From NCBI GenBank assembly GCA_002480735.1, contig DLCS01000021.1:1-17857 (forward strand): a stretch of 17,857 nucleotides of DNA, given 5' to 3'. The position numbers and the translations under genes are program-made. This document shows positions 7,698-14,420 of this stretch, in pieces (the first letter of the stretch is position 1; each line of letters opens with the position of its first letter). Source of the DNA: Bacillaceae bacterium UBA7792 (GTDB lineage: Bacteria; Bacillota; Bacilli; Bacillales; Cytobacillaceae). The notes below the pieces were generated by a model. It had not been told where the DNA came from. It worked only from the letters and a program-made list of their open reading frames with translations, and made no database searches.

Positions 7698-7717
7698 ATT
7701 CATCCTCCGTTCATATT
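7698..7717 (+). promoter_or_regulatory. HssR-box-like direct repeat upstream of the HAH membrane gene
   Basis: ATTCATCCT (7698-7706) and GTTCATATT (7709-7717) are separated by two bases, an exact 11-bp period; counting the two following bases, 8 of 11 positions agree from TTCAT onward. As I recall it, the S. aureus HssR site upstream of hrtAB is GTTCATATT repeated with two bases between, so spacing and one half-site match exactly. It lies 44 nt before the GTG start, where an activator site near -35 is expected. The repeat is seen directly; HssR binding is inferred. Confidence 0.5.
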
Positions 7718-7729
7718 CCTCTTTTACAT

Positions 7730-7743
7730 TATGTATATACATA
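7730..7743 (+). repeat. Perfect 14-bp palindrome between the HssR-like box and the RBS
   Basis: TATGTATATACATA is a perfect 14-bp palindrome. It falls where the -10 element would lie (TATATA at 7734-7739 is a poor candidate). It could be a second operator or simply alternating AT sequence. Confidence 0.3.
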
Positions 7744-7760
7744 TAATTGGAGGGATTGAA

Positions 7761-8159
7761 GTGAATAAAAACAGTCTGCTTTTATTGAGATTTGCAAGCT
7801 TGTTTGGCGTGATTGGTGCTATTCTTGGAGCCCATATGGCAGGGTCTGGCTCCTATCTCTTTCGGCCGGTTCATGCCCATATTTTAGTTGTTGGGTGGTT
7901 AAGTCTTTTCGCATGGGCTGTCTATTATAAGCTTTTCCAGACTACACAGACAGTCATGACGAAAATTCATGTTTGGAGTGCGATCCTCGGCTCTTGCGGA
8001 TTAACCATCGGAATGTGGTTGTATATGGTAAAGCCATTCGACCTTCCTGAAGCCTTCACGTTGTCTTTCTATATCGCTGGTGGAGTTGCACTACTAATTA
8101 GCTTTATTGTGTTCTTCTTGATGACCCTATTTTATAGGGAGGAAGCTGCTGACCTATAA
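7761..8159 (+). CDS. Small four-helix membrane protein with HAH motif, haem-copper-oxidase-subunit-I-like
   Basis: A 132-residue integral membrane protein with four predicted helices (about 6-26, 40-58, 70-90, 100-123). Histidines at or near helix ends are His25 (GAHMAG), His38 and His40 (FRPVHAHILVVGW) and His70 (KIHVWS). The VHAH-x-x-x-x-GW segment resembles short proteins annotated as cbb3/nitric-oxide-reductase subunit I-like, in which such histidines ligate haem. It is far too short to be an oxidase (subunit I has about 12 helices). The start is GTG 7761: GGAGGG (7749-7754) lies 6 nt upstream, better than an in-frame ATG at 7731 with no Shine-Dalgarno site. It begins 108 nt after hssS on the same strand, behind an HssR-box-like repeat, which suggests a role in haem handling. 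Function is not established. Confidence 0.8.
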   Translation: MNKNSLLLLRFASLFGVIGAILGAHMAGSGSYLFRPVHAHILVVGWLSLFAWAVYYKLFQTTQTVMTKIHVWSAILGSCGLTIGMWLYMVKPFDLPEAFTLSFYIAGGVALLISFIVFFLMTLFYREEAADL

Positions 8160-8171
8160 ACGGTCAGCAGC
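8145..8171. repeat. Perfect 10-bp hairpin spanning the tail-to-tail gene overlap
   Basis: GCTGCTGACC (8145-8154) and GGTCAGCAGC (8162-8171) pair perfectly around a 7-nt loop that contains both stop codons (TAA at 8157-8159 on plus, TAG at 8154-8156 on minus). Neither side has a proper T-run. It may act as a two-way transcription barrier or mRNA 3' end stabiliser rather than a classic terminator. Confidence 0.6.
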
Positions 8172-9308
8172 GATTGCTTTCTTCGCTAATAATTGGATGG
8201 TCATGTCATCCATTGGTGGATTGTGGAGCCCTGCTCTCACATCACGATAATAGCGTTGGAGTGGATTCTTCTGCGAAAGGCTCCGTGCTCCCACAATCCT
8301 CATAGCCAAATCCACAACCTGAATGGCTTTATTTGTAACAGAATGTTTCACTGCCCCAAGCAAAGGACCAAGCAGTGCTCTTTCATCTTCTGAAGAGGAA
8401 TCCCACTCTTTGGCAACAGAATAAAGGAAATGCTTTGCTTCCAACAGAAGTAGCTCCATTTCACCAATCCTTTGTTGGACAGTTGGAATGTCTAGAATGG
8501 TGCCTTCAATACTATTTGGTGAATAGCTCTTCGCAAACTCTATAGCGTACCTCTGTGCAGCTGTAGCTATTCCTAGATAGCAGGCAGGAATATGAAGAAG
8601 CCAGCCGTTTGCACCCTTTTTTCCTGGAAGGAAGCGCTCAACATAATCCTCATCACCTACCGTCACTTCCTTAAGCACGAGATCATGGCTACCCGTCCCT
8701 CTCATCGCAATACTATCCCATGTTTCCTCGATCTCCACCCCAGCAAGCGACCGATGTACAAGGAAATTCCCTACCTCATCACGCTCTGGAACAGAGGCAC
8801 TCACGATAAAATAATCCAGCATCGGCGACATCGTTGTGAACGTTTTTCTTCCATTAAGAAGCCAGCCATCTTGAACTTTAACGGCTGTTGTCGTCGGTTT
8901 GCCACCCCTAGTGGGACTTCCTGTCTGGGGTTCACTAGCTGCTCCATTTAATAGTGCACCCTTCTTGACATCCTCGATCACTTTTTCAAAAACTGTTTCA
9001 TCCCATAGCTTCTTCTCATCAAGATTCTTAATGATCCCCATATGCCAGCCAATCGACAAGGCGGTCGCACCATCTCCCATTGCGATTTGTTCCTGCAATC
9101 GAACGAGTTCATATAAAGATATTTCTGCCCCGCCATATCTTTTTGGTACTGTTAGCAGGGTATAACCGGTTTCGATTAACTCCTTAATATTTTCATAAGG
9201 AAAAGAACCCTCTTCATCCACCTGCGCTGCTCTCTTCAAAAATCTCTCTGATAATTTACTCATTAACTTTAGTTTTTCATCAATTGTTTTCATGTCTTGG
9301 AATTTCAA
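8154..9308 (-). CDS. Acyl-CoA-dehydrogenase-fold flavoprotein, DszC/SfnB-like subgroup
   Basis: A 384-residue cytosolic flavoenzyme with the usual three-part fold: helical N-domain (about 1-105), beta domain with NGAASEPQTGSPTRGG and WLLNGRKTFTTMS (FAD and substrate contacts), and C-terminal helical domain (about 225-384). The classical C-terminal segment carrying the catalytic Glu (YEGT in medium-chain dehydrogenases) is replaced by RYYRDVRAGLHNPPMDD. This looks more like the HDP/HNP signature of flavin monooxygenases such as DszC, so a monooxygenase or sulfur-scavenging role is as likely as fatty-acid oxidation. Start: TTG 9308 has GAGG 8 nt upstream. A TTG at 9335 lacks a Shine-Dalgarno site; ATG 9293 is a further alternative. 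It stands alone, with no other beta-oxidation genes nearby. Confidence 0.85.
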   Translation of the reverse strand: MKFQDMKTIDEKLKLMSKLSERFLKRAAQVDEEGSFPYENIKELIETGYTLLTVPKRYGGAEISLYELVRLQEQIAMGDGATALSIGWHMGIIKNLDEKKLWDETVFEKVIEDVKKGALLNGAASEPQTGSPTRGGKPTTTAVKVQDGWLLNGRKTFTTMSPMLDYFIVSASVPERDEVGNFLVHRSLAGVEIEETWDSIAMRGTGSHDLVLKEVTVGDEDYVERFLPGKKGANGWLLHIPACYLGIATAAQRYAIEFAKSYSPNSIEGTILDIPTVQQRIGEMELLLLEAKHFLYSVAKEWDSSSEDERALLGPLLGAVKHSVTNKAIQVVDLAMRIVGARSLSQKNPLQRYYRDVRAGLHNPPMDDMTIQLLAKKAIAADRL

Positions 9309-9363
9309 TGGACTAACCTCACTTATCAAAACCAACTAATTTTATAGGAATTCTTTTCTCTTT

Positions 9364-9392
9364 ATTATGGATCAATTGAGTTACTTTCACAA
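9364..9392 (-). promoter_or_regulatory. Putative promoter of the acyl-CoA-dehydrogenase-fold gene
   Basis: On the minus strand, -35 TTGTGA (9387-9392), a 17-nt spacer and -10 CATAAT (9364-9369) match the consensus at 4/6 and 5/6. The start would be near 9357, giving a leader of about 50 nt to the TTG at 9308. Otherwise the 235-nt gap between this gene and the YjcZ gene shows no ORF with a ribosome binding site. Confidence 0.4.
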
Positions 9393-9543
9393 TCTTTTCG
9401 TCCAAAGATGATTTTCTATCATTAATTGGGCTATTTTCGTAATTTACTTGTCCAATCCCCTTCATCATCTTTTCATATGATGTAGGGACAACAATGATTG
9501 AGACATCATTATGTTGTTTAGATATTCAACTGGAGGTGATCGA

Positions 9544-9648
9544 ATGAGCTACCAAGGTGGAGGATACGGCGGCGGAATGGGCTTTGCTTTAATCGTTGTT
9601 CTGTTCATTTTGTTGATTATCGTTGGAGCAAGTTACATGGGCTACTAA
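9544..9648 (+). CDS. YjcZ-family tiny membrane protein
   Basis: A 34-residue peptide with a Gly/Tyr-rich head ([10 protein letters not shown]) followed by a single hydrophobic helix ([16 protein letters not shown]) and the ending SYMGY. This is the signature of the YjcZ family of tiny Bacillus transmembrane proteins, often linked to spores. The ribosome binding site GGAGGTGAT (9532-9540) is fully complementary to the 16S rRNA tail and sits 7 nt (from GGAGG) before the ATG. A strong terminator follows. A possible sigma-A promoter (TTGAGA 9498-9503, 17 nt, GATATT 9521-9526) would place the transcript start almost on the Shine-Dalgarno site, so a sporulation sigma factor may be used instead; I could not place one convincingly. 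Confidence 0.9.
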   Translation: MSYQGGGYGGGMGFALIVVLFILLIIVGASYMGY

Positions 9649-9676
9649 TCTAATATTCGCCATCACCAGTTTGCTT

Positions 9677-9700
9677 GAGCGCCTTTTTTGGCGCTCTTTT
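9677..9700 (+). terminator. Rho-independent terminator of the YjcZ-family gene
   Basis: GAGCGCC (9677-9683), loop TTTTTT and GGCGCTC (9690-9696) are followed by TTTT. It is a perfect GC-rich 7-bp stem, 28 nt after the stop codon. Confidence 0.85.
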
Positions 9701-9770
9701 GAATTGATTTAGCCATTTTGATTTAATGCGTTAAATTGGTAAAAACAATATAGATTTTGGCTAGTAACAA

Positions 9771-9779
9771 TGATATGAT
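9771..9779 (+). promoter_or_regulatory. Putative extended -10 promoter of aroD
   Basis: TGATATGAT combines the TGn extension with -10 TATGAT (9774-9779, 5/6 match). No good -35 is visible 17 nt upstream, as is common for extended -10 promoters. The start would be near 9786, about 50 nt before aroD. Confidence 0.4.
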
Positions 9780-9834
9780 TTTAGATAATTATTTTATGAG
9801 ATTTTAACACTTTAATTTAGAGAGAAGAGGGCCA

Positions 9835-10584
9835 ATGATGTTTCAAAGCAAATTAAGAAAAGAATATCCTTACTTGTGTACACCCATCGTTGGAACAACT
9901 AGTGAGGAATTACTGGATGAGTTAGAAATAGTCAAAGAAAAAGGACCGGACATGATTGAATGGAGAGTCGATTACTTTCAAGAAATACAAGATTTCGAAA
10001 GGGTTGCAGAGGTAGCAAATGCCATAAAGAAAGTAACCCCTGGGACCCCACTGCTTTTTACGATTCGTTCGGTCGCTGAAGGTGGAAATCCGACACCGCT
10101 GTCTCCAACTGAAATCGTAGGGCTCCTTTCCTACATATGTAAACATAGCTGCATCGATATCATAGATTATGAGATAGCGAATCCTGAAGAAGATACCCTT
10201 CATTTAAGAAAGGTATCCCGAGAATGTGGAAAGTCATTGATTTTGTCCTATCATGACTTCACTAAAACCCCTTCCGAAGATCAGCTCCTTCAAATATTAA
10301 AAAAAGCGGAATCATTAGAAGCCGATATTGCGAAAATTGCTGTTATGCCGAATTCATATTCAGATGTCATTCGCCTGCTAGACATAACAGAACAAGCAAA
10401 TAGATTAATAAAAATTCCCGTTGCCACCATGTCTATGAACGGGCTTGGTACAGTAAGCAGAATGATCGGTTGGATTTTTGGCTCTGCAATTGTTTTTACA
10501 GTTGGCGCTAAAAGTTCAGCACCTGGACAAGTACCGATTGAGAAAGTGCGTGAGATCATCAAGACGATTAAAGAATATCAGTAA
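9835..10584 (+). CDS. aroD: 3-dehydroquinate dehydratase, type I
   Basis: Cytosolic shikimate-pathway enzyme converting 3-dehydroquinate to 3-dehydroshikimate through a Schiff base. The 249 residues are typical for class I. Active-site residues seen: Glu42 and Arg44 in IEWRVD, general-acid/base His140 in LSYHDF, Schiff-base Lys167 in IAKIAVMP, Arg209 in TVSRM and Ser228/Gln232 in SSAPGQVP. All catalytic positions are present. Two adjacent ATGs (9835 and 9838) follow AAGAGGG; the second is slightly better spaced from it. B. subtilis names its type I enzyme aroC. It is a single-gene unit with its own promoter and terminator. It supplies the route to chorismate, the substrate of the trp operon a few kilobases away on the other strand. 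Confidence 0.95.
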   Translation: MMFQSKLRKEYPYLCTPIVGTTSEELLDELEIVKEKGPDMIEWRVDYFQEIQDFERVAEVANAIKKVTPGTPLLFTIRSVAEGGNPTPLSPTEIVGLLSYICKHSCIDIIDYEIANPEEDTLHLRKVSRECGKSLILSYHDFTKTPSEDQLLQILKKAESLEADIAKIAVMPNSYSDVIRLLDITEQANRLIKIPVATMSMNGLGTVSRMIGWIFGSAIVFTVGAKSSAPGQVPIEKVREIIKTIKEYQ

Positions 10585-10586
10585 CA

Positions 10587-10618
10587 AAAACCGATCAAGC
10601 ATAGCAAGATCGGTTTTT
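10587..10618. terminator. Bidirectional terminator shared by aroD and the AI-2E-family gene
   Basis: AAAACCGATC (10587-10596) and GATCGGTTTT (10608-10617) form a perfect 10-bp stem with an 11-nt loop. It is flanked by T residues on the plus strand (10614-10618) and by the complementary A-run on the left for the minus strand. The convergent genes end at 10584 and 10625, so one hairpin serves both. Confidence 0.85.
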
Positions 10619-10624
10619 CTTTTG

Positions 10625-11734
10625 CTATTTACTTTTATACAACTTAACCAAGTTCACCACCAGCACCTTCACAATCGAATAGGCCGGGATAACAAAGATA
10701 ACACCAATAAGTCCCGCGAGATTTCCCGCTGTTAAAATTAAGACGATAATGGTTAATGGGTGGATATTCAAAGATTTTCCCATGATGTTTGGGGAAATGA
10801 TATTTCCTTCGATTTGCTGCGCAACTAACATGATGATCCCCACATAGAGAACCATAACGGGATCTTGGAATAGCGCAACAAGAATGGCAGGAATAACGGC
10901 GATATAAGGTCCAAGGAACGGAATGACATTCGTAAACATTCCAAACACTGCCAACACTAACGAATAATTTAGTCCAATGATGAGGTAGCCGATATACAGC
11001 AATATCCCCACGATGAGACTAACAATCATTTGTCCTTGAATGTAAGTGGCAATCGTTTTGTCTATATCCTTTAATATATGAAGAACATTCTCCCGTCTAG
11101 ATGTCGGAAAAAGCTTCGTAACACTTGGTGCAAACCGCCCGCTATCCTTCAGCATGTAAAATAGAATGAACGGAACAAGAACGAGACCAAACAAAGTATT
11201 TATAAAACCGCCGATCACACCAAATACACTTAGAATGCCACTTGCGATATTGCCGATATTGTTTTGAATGCGTGCTTCGATATCTTCACTTGCTGTTAAG
11301 ATAGCATCCTGAACGAAATCTGGAAAGGCGCTCCGATTTTCTTGTATGTATTTCACCCAATCGATAACCGTTGAAACCATCGCCGGGAGATTGTCAATAA
11401 AGGTTTCGAGCTGATCATTGATCGCAGGGGCAACAAGCTTGACAATTCCATATCCGAATAAAATAATCGCAGCATAGGCAGCAAGAATCGCAATCCATCT
11501 AGGGGTTTTTCTCTTTTCTAAAAATGTCACCAGAGGGCGACATAAGTAATACAAAATACCCGCTACCACAAATGGTAGAAAGATGGTTTGAATTAAAACG
11601 ACCACGGGTACTAATAGAAATTGATTTTTATTCAGCAAAAAAACAATGAGCAAAAATAATATGATGGCCACCATGACCTTGAACCATCTTTTTTCCGTAA
11701 AAGTCATCAACATCCACATCCTAAACCTGTCCAA
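10625..11734 (-). CDS. AI-2E family (PerM/TqsA-type) multi-pass membrane protein
   Basis: About 369 residues, in the cytoplasmic membrane. Typical family layout: two N-terminal helices, the segment ILYYLCRPLVTFLEKRK, a third helix, a central amphipathic region (QLETFIDNLPAMV onward), then five C-terminal helices with VIPFLGPYIAVIPAI and EGNIISPNIMGKSLNIHPL, both family signatures. Members include the AI-2 exporter TqsA and Na+(Li+)/H+ antiporters; B. subtilis paralogues are YrrI, YueF and YtvI. The substrate here cannot be told. I chose TTG 11734 because GAGAGG lies 6 nt upstream. In-frame ATGs at 11719, 11713 and 11707 are alternatives, favoured if the promoter at 11750-11779 is real. It lies downstream of trpA beyond a terminator. 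Confidence 0.85.
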   Translation of the reverse strand: MDRFRMWMLMTFTEKRWFKVMVAIILFLLIVFLLNKNQFLLVPVVVLIQTIFLPFVVAGILYYLCRPLVTFLEKRKTPRWIAILAAYAAIILFGYGIVKLVAPAINDQLETFIDNLPAMVSTVIDWVKYIQENRSAFPDFVQDAILTASEDIEARIQNNIGNIASGILSVFGVIGGFINTLFGLVLVPFILFYMLKDSGRFAPSVTKLFPTSRRENVLHILKDIDKTIATYIQGQMIVSLIVGILLYIGYLIIGLNYSLVLAVFGMFTNVIPFLGPYIAVIPAILVALFQDPVMVLYVGIIMLVAQQIEGNIISPNIMGKSLNIHPLTIIVLILTAGNLAGLIGVIFVIPAYSIVKVLVVNLVKLYKSK

Positions 11735-11749
11735 ATTTTTCCTCTCTTG

Positions 11750-11779
11750 AATATAGCAAGCTTTTCTGTCAAAATGCAA
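11750..11779 (-). promoter_or_regulatory. Possible promoter of the AI-2E-family gene
   Basis: On the minus strand, TTGCAT (11774-11779), an 18-nt spacer and the extended -10 TGC-TATATT (-10 at 11750-11755, 5/6). The predicted start near 11743 falls on the GAGAGG site used to choose the TTG start, so either the start codon is further in or this promoter is not used. Confidence 0.3.
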
Positions 11780-11796
11780 TCATTTTCTACCTAAGA

Positions 11797-11826
11797 GAAA
11801 GCAAAACGGATGGCAGAGCCACCCGC
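11797..11826 (-). terminator. Terminator at the end of the trp operon
   Basis: On the minus strand, GCGGGTGGC, loop TCT and GCCATCCGT form a 9-bp stem with two G-U pairs (11806-11826). A T-rich tail TTTGCTTTC follows. It begins 1 nt after the trpA stop codon. Confidence 0.75.
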
Positions 11827-11827
11827 T

Positions 11828-12607
11828 TTAGATATTGACAACCTTTGCTGCCTGAATTAGCTTTTCTATTTCATCCCTCTTATTCTCGCGAAACAGCTCG
11901 ATTATTTTACTACCCACAATCACCCCATCACAATACTGACCCATTGCCTTTATCTGCTCAGGACTTGAGATTCCAAAGCCTGCAAGCACAGGAATGGGAC
12001 TCAAATCATGAAGGGTTTTCAAGTACTCTCCTACCTGTTCATGAAACTCTGATCTTATCCCTGTTGTACCCGTAACAGTAACCGCATATAAAAAGCCCCG
12101 ACCTCTTTGAGCAATCTCCATCATTCGTTCTCTCGAGCTCGTTAAAGTCACCAAACGAATAAGCTCCACTTCTTCTACATCTAAATAAGGGATAATGATT
12201 TCCTCCTCCTCGATAGGCAGGTCCGGAATAATCAAACCGTCCACTCCTGCCCGACCTGCAGCCTGAACAAAAGCAGGAATTCCGAAGGCATAAATCGGAT
12301 TCATATACGTCATGATGATTAAAGGAAGAGACACGATTGGACGGAGTTCCTGAATAGTCGTAAGTACTGCTCGAAGCGTCGTCCCCTCGGCTAATGCCCT
12401 TAATCCAGCGGCTTGAATCGTCGGTCCATCTGCCACAGGGTCGGAAAAAGGAATCCCAATCTCGATCGCTGTTGCACCACAGGCTTCTAGAAAAATGATT
12501 TGCTCCTTTAATTGATTTAGTCCGCCATCCCCAGCCATAATATAAGGGACAAAAGCTTTCTCATTTCTATCCATTGTACGCTTAAACGCTTTTTCCAATC
12601 GGTTCAT
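11828..12607 (-). CDS. trpA: Tryptophan synthase alpha subunit
   Basis: Cleaves indole-3-glycerol phosphate to indole and glyceraldehyde 3-phosphate; indole is channelled to TrpB in the alpha2-beta2 complex. A TIM barrel of 259 residues. Catalytic Glu49 and Asp60 lie in TAIEIGIPFSDPVADGP. The phosphate-binding glycine loop is seen in VLAGFGISSPEQI and DGVIVGSKI. It is the last gene of the operon; ATG overlaps the trpB stop by 1 nt (TAATG), with GGAGGG upstream. A terminator follows immediately. Confidence 0.97.
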   Translation of the reverse strand: MNRLEKAFKRTMDRNEKAFVPYIMAGDGGLNQLKEQIIFLEACGATAIEIGIPFSDPVADGPTIQAAGLRALAEGTTLRAVLTTIQELRPIVSLPLIIMTYMNPIYAFGIPAFVQAAGRAGVDGLIIPDLPIEEEEIIIPYLDVEEVELIRLVTLTSSRERMMEIAQRGRGFLYAVTVTGTTGIRSEFHEQVGEYLKTLHDLSPIPVLAGFGISSPEQIKAMGQYCDGVIVGSKIIELFRENKRDEIEKLIQAAKVVNI

Positions 12608-13806
12608 TAAAGTTCCCTCCCTAGTCTTGCCTTCACAGCTTGAACATCCTTATCACCGCGACCTGATAGGCAGACAACGATCCCTTGTTCGTCCCCCATC
12701 GTCCTAGCAAGCTCTATCGCAAAGGCCACCGCATGAGAACTTTCTAAGGCAGGAATGATGCCTTCAAGCCTGCATAGAAGCTGTAGTGCTTCTAATGCTT
12801 CATCGTCTGTAATCGATTCATATTGGACACGTCCGATGTCCTTTAAATAACTATGCTCAGGTCCTACTCCGGGATAATCTAGCCCTGCAGAAATGGAATG
12901 CGCCTCTTGAATTTGTCCTGCATCGTCCTGAAGAAGGTACATAAGTGCTCCATGTAATACCCCTGGTTTCCCTTTCGTTAATGATGCAGCATGTTTATCT
13001 GTGTCTAGACCAAGTCCAGCGGCCTCCACTCCAAACATCTTGACCTCTTGATGCTCAATAAATGGATAGAACATTCCCATGGAATTGCTGCCACCACCGA
13101 TACAAGCCACTAAAGCATCAGGGAGGCACCCTTCCTTTTCAAAATATTGCTGTTTTGTTTCCTTACCAATGACACTCTGAAAATCACGGACGATCATTGG
13201 AAAAGGATGGGGTCCCATGACCGAGCCTAATATATAATGGGTATCATTCACATGGGAAACCCAGTACCTGAGCGCTTCATTACAAGCATCTTTGAGGGTT
13301 CGACTACCGGAGGTAACCGGCACAACCTTAGCCCCTAATAATTCCATTCGGAAAACATTGAGCTCCTGCCGCTTAATATCCTCCTCCCCCATAAAGATGA
13401 TGCACTCCAGATTTAAGAGGGCGCATACGGTAGCTGTTGCTACACCGTGCTGACCGGCTCCGGTTTCAGCAACAATCTTTTTCTTTCCCATCCGCACAGC
13501 AAGAAGGGCCTGCCCGATGGTGTTATTGATTTTATGAGCTCCTGTATGATTCAAATCCTCACGCTTTAAATAGATCCTTGCACCGCCAACAGATTTCGTC
13601 AGATTTTCTGCAAAGTAAAGCGGTGTTTCTCGACCAACATAATCCTTTAACAGGGAGCTTAGCTCCAAGTGAAAGCCTTCATCCTGTACAGCTTTTTGAT
13701 AAGCGTTCTCCAGCTCCTTAACTGCTTCCATAAGTGTTTCTGGGATAAATCTTCCCCCGTATTGGCCAAAATGCCCTTTTTCATTTGGTAAACAATATAT
13801 GCTCAT
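12607..13806 (-). CDS. trpB: Tryptophan synthase beta subunit
   Basis: PLP enzyme condensing indole and L-serine to tryptophan. 399 residues, the usual TrpB1 length. The PLP lysine is Lys92 in [10 protein letters not shown]; Glu114 begins the ETGAGQHG block; the phosphate-binding GGGSNSMG is at 237-244; the C-terminal serine loop is LSGRGDKD. Start ATG 13806 overlaps the trpF stop as ATGA (4 nt), and a GGGGTGG-like site lies upstream inside trpF. All catalytic residues are intact. Confidence 0.97.
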   Translation of the reverse strand: MSIYCLPNEKGHFGQYGGRFIPETLMEAVKELENAYQKAVQDEGFHLELSSLLKDYVGRETPLYFAENLTKSVGGARIYLKREDLNHTGAHKINNTIGQALLAVRMGKKKIVAETGAGQHGVATATVCALLNLECIIFMGEEDIKRQELNVFRMELLGAKVVPVTSGSRTLKDACNEALRYWVSHVNDTHYILGSVMGPHPFPMIVRDFQSVIGKETKQQYFEKEGCLPDALVACIGGGSNSMGMFYPFIEHQEVKMFGVEAAGLGLDTDKHAASLTKGKPGVLHGALMYLLQDDAGQIQEAHSISAGLDYPGVGPEHSYLKDIGRVQYESITDDEALEALQLLCRLEGIIPALESSHAVAFAIELARTMGDEQGIVVCLSGRGDKDVQAVKARLGREL

Positions 13807-14420
13807 CTAACTTCCACCCCGTTCTTCGCTCTATCGATAAATTCTTGGATCTTTTGGAGGTCCTTTTTTCCATTTGTCTCCACCCCACTGCTTACATCCA
13901 CCATTGCGGGTCTTACCTCTTCAATTGCTGCCACTACATTCCCGGAATGAAGACCACCAGCAAGAATAATCTGCTTGCTTCCGAAGTCAAACTCCCTCAA
14001 TATTCCCCAATCAAAGGTTTCACCGTTTCCTCCATAATAGCTTCCTCTAGGACTATCAAGGAGGAGAAAATCACATGGATAGTCATGGATTTGGTTGAGA
14101 TCGGTAGCACTCGCAATGCTCAATGCCTTAATAACAGGGACTGGGAAACCATTACAAAATTCTGGAGACTCATCTCCATGTAGCTGTATAGCTGTTAGAC
14201 CTGCTCTTTCAACTGTTTCATGAATGACCTCTTTTTTTTCGTTTACAAAAACGCCTACCTTTAAAATGGGCTTTGGAAGCTGTTGAATGATTTCCCTTGC
14301 TTGTTCAATTGAGACTCTTCTCTTGCTTTCTGCAAAGACAAACCCAATAGCATCAGCACCATACTCAGCAGCCGCTAAAGCGGTTTCCACATCTGTAATC
14401 CCGCAAATTTTCACCTTCAT
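13803..14420 (-). CDS. trpF: Phosphoribosylanthranilate isomerase
   Basis: Amadori isomerisation of N-(5-phosphoribosyl)anthranilate to CdRP. A TIM barrel of 205 residues. Catalytic Cys6 lies in VKICGIT and Asp122 in [19 protein letters not shown] (79-84) is the family's conserved strand-4 block. Start ATG overlaps the trpC stop by 4 nt, implying translational coupling. It is monofunctional, not fused to trpC as in enterobacteria. Confidence 0.96.
   Translation of the reverse strand: MKVKICGITDVETALAAAEYGADAIGFVFAESKRRVSIEQAREIIQQLPKPILKVGVFVNEKKEVIHETVERAGLTAIQLHGDESPEFCNGFPVPVIKALSIASATDLNQIHDYPCDFLLLDSPRGSYYGGNGETFDWGILREFDFGSKQIILAGGLHSGNVVAAIEEVRPAMVDVSSGVETNGKKDLQKIQEFIDRAKNGVEVR

Noticed and set aside
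7742..7747. TATAAT as -10 box of the HAH gene
   Set aside because: Transcription would start inside or after the GGAGGG ribosome binding site, leaving no usable leader.
7731..7760. Earlier ATG start of the HAH membrane protein
   Set aside because: No ribosome binding site upstream, and it would place GGAGGG inside the coding region; GTG 7761 is ideally spaced.
9309..9335. TTG 9335 as start of the acyl-CoA-dehydrogenase-fold gene
   Set aside because: No Shine-Dalgarno site precedes it, and the GAGG inside this stretch fits TTG 9308.
9471..9480. CATATGAT as a sigma-E, sigma-G or sigma-K -10 for the YjcZ-type gene
   Set aside because: Only a partial match, no convincing -35, and over 60 nt from the start codon.
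9478..9509. ATGATGT / ACATCAT inverted repeat upstream of the YjcZ-type gene
   Set aside because: Short AT-rich arms 18 nt apart; expected by chance in such sequence.
9511..9543. In-frame ATG 11 codons upstream of the YjcZ-type gene
   Set aside because: The extension would translate through the perfect GGAGGTGAT site, and the family begins with the short Gly/Tyr head.
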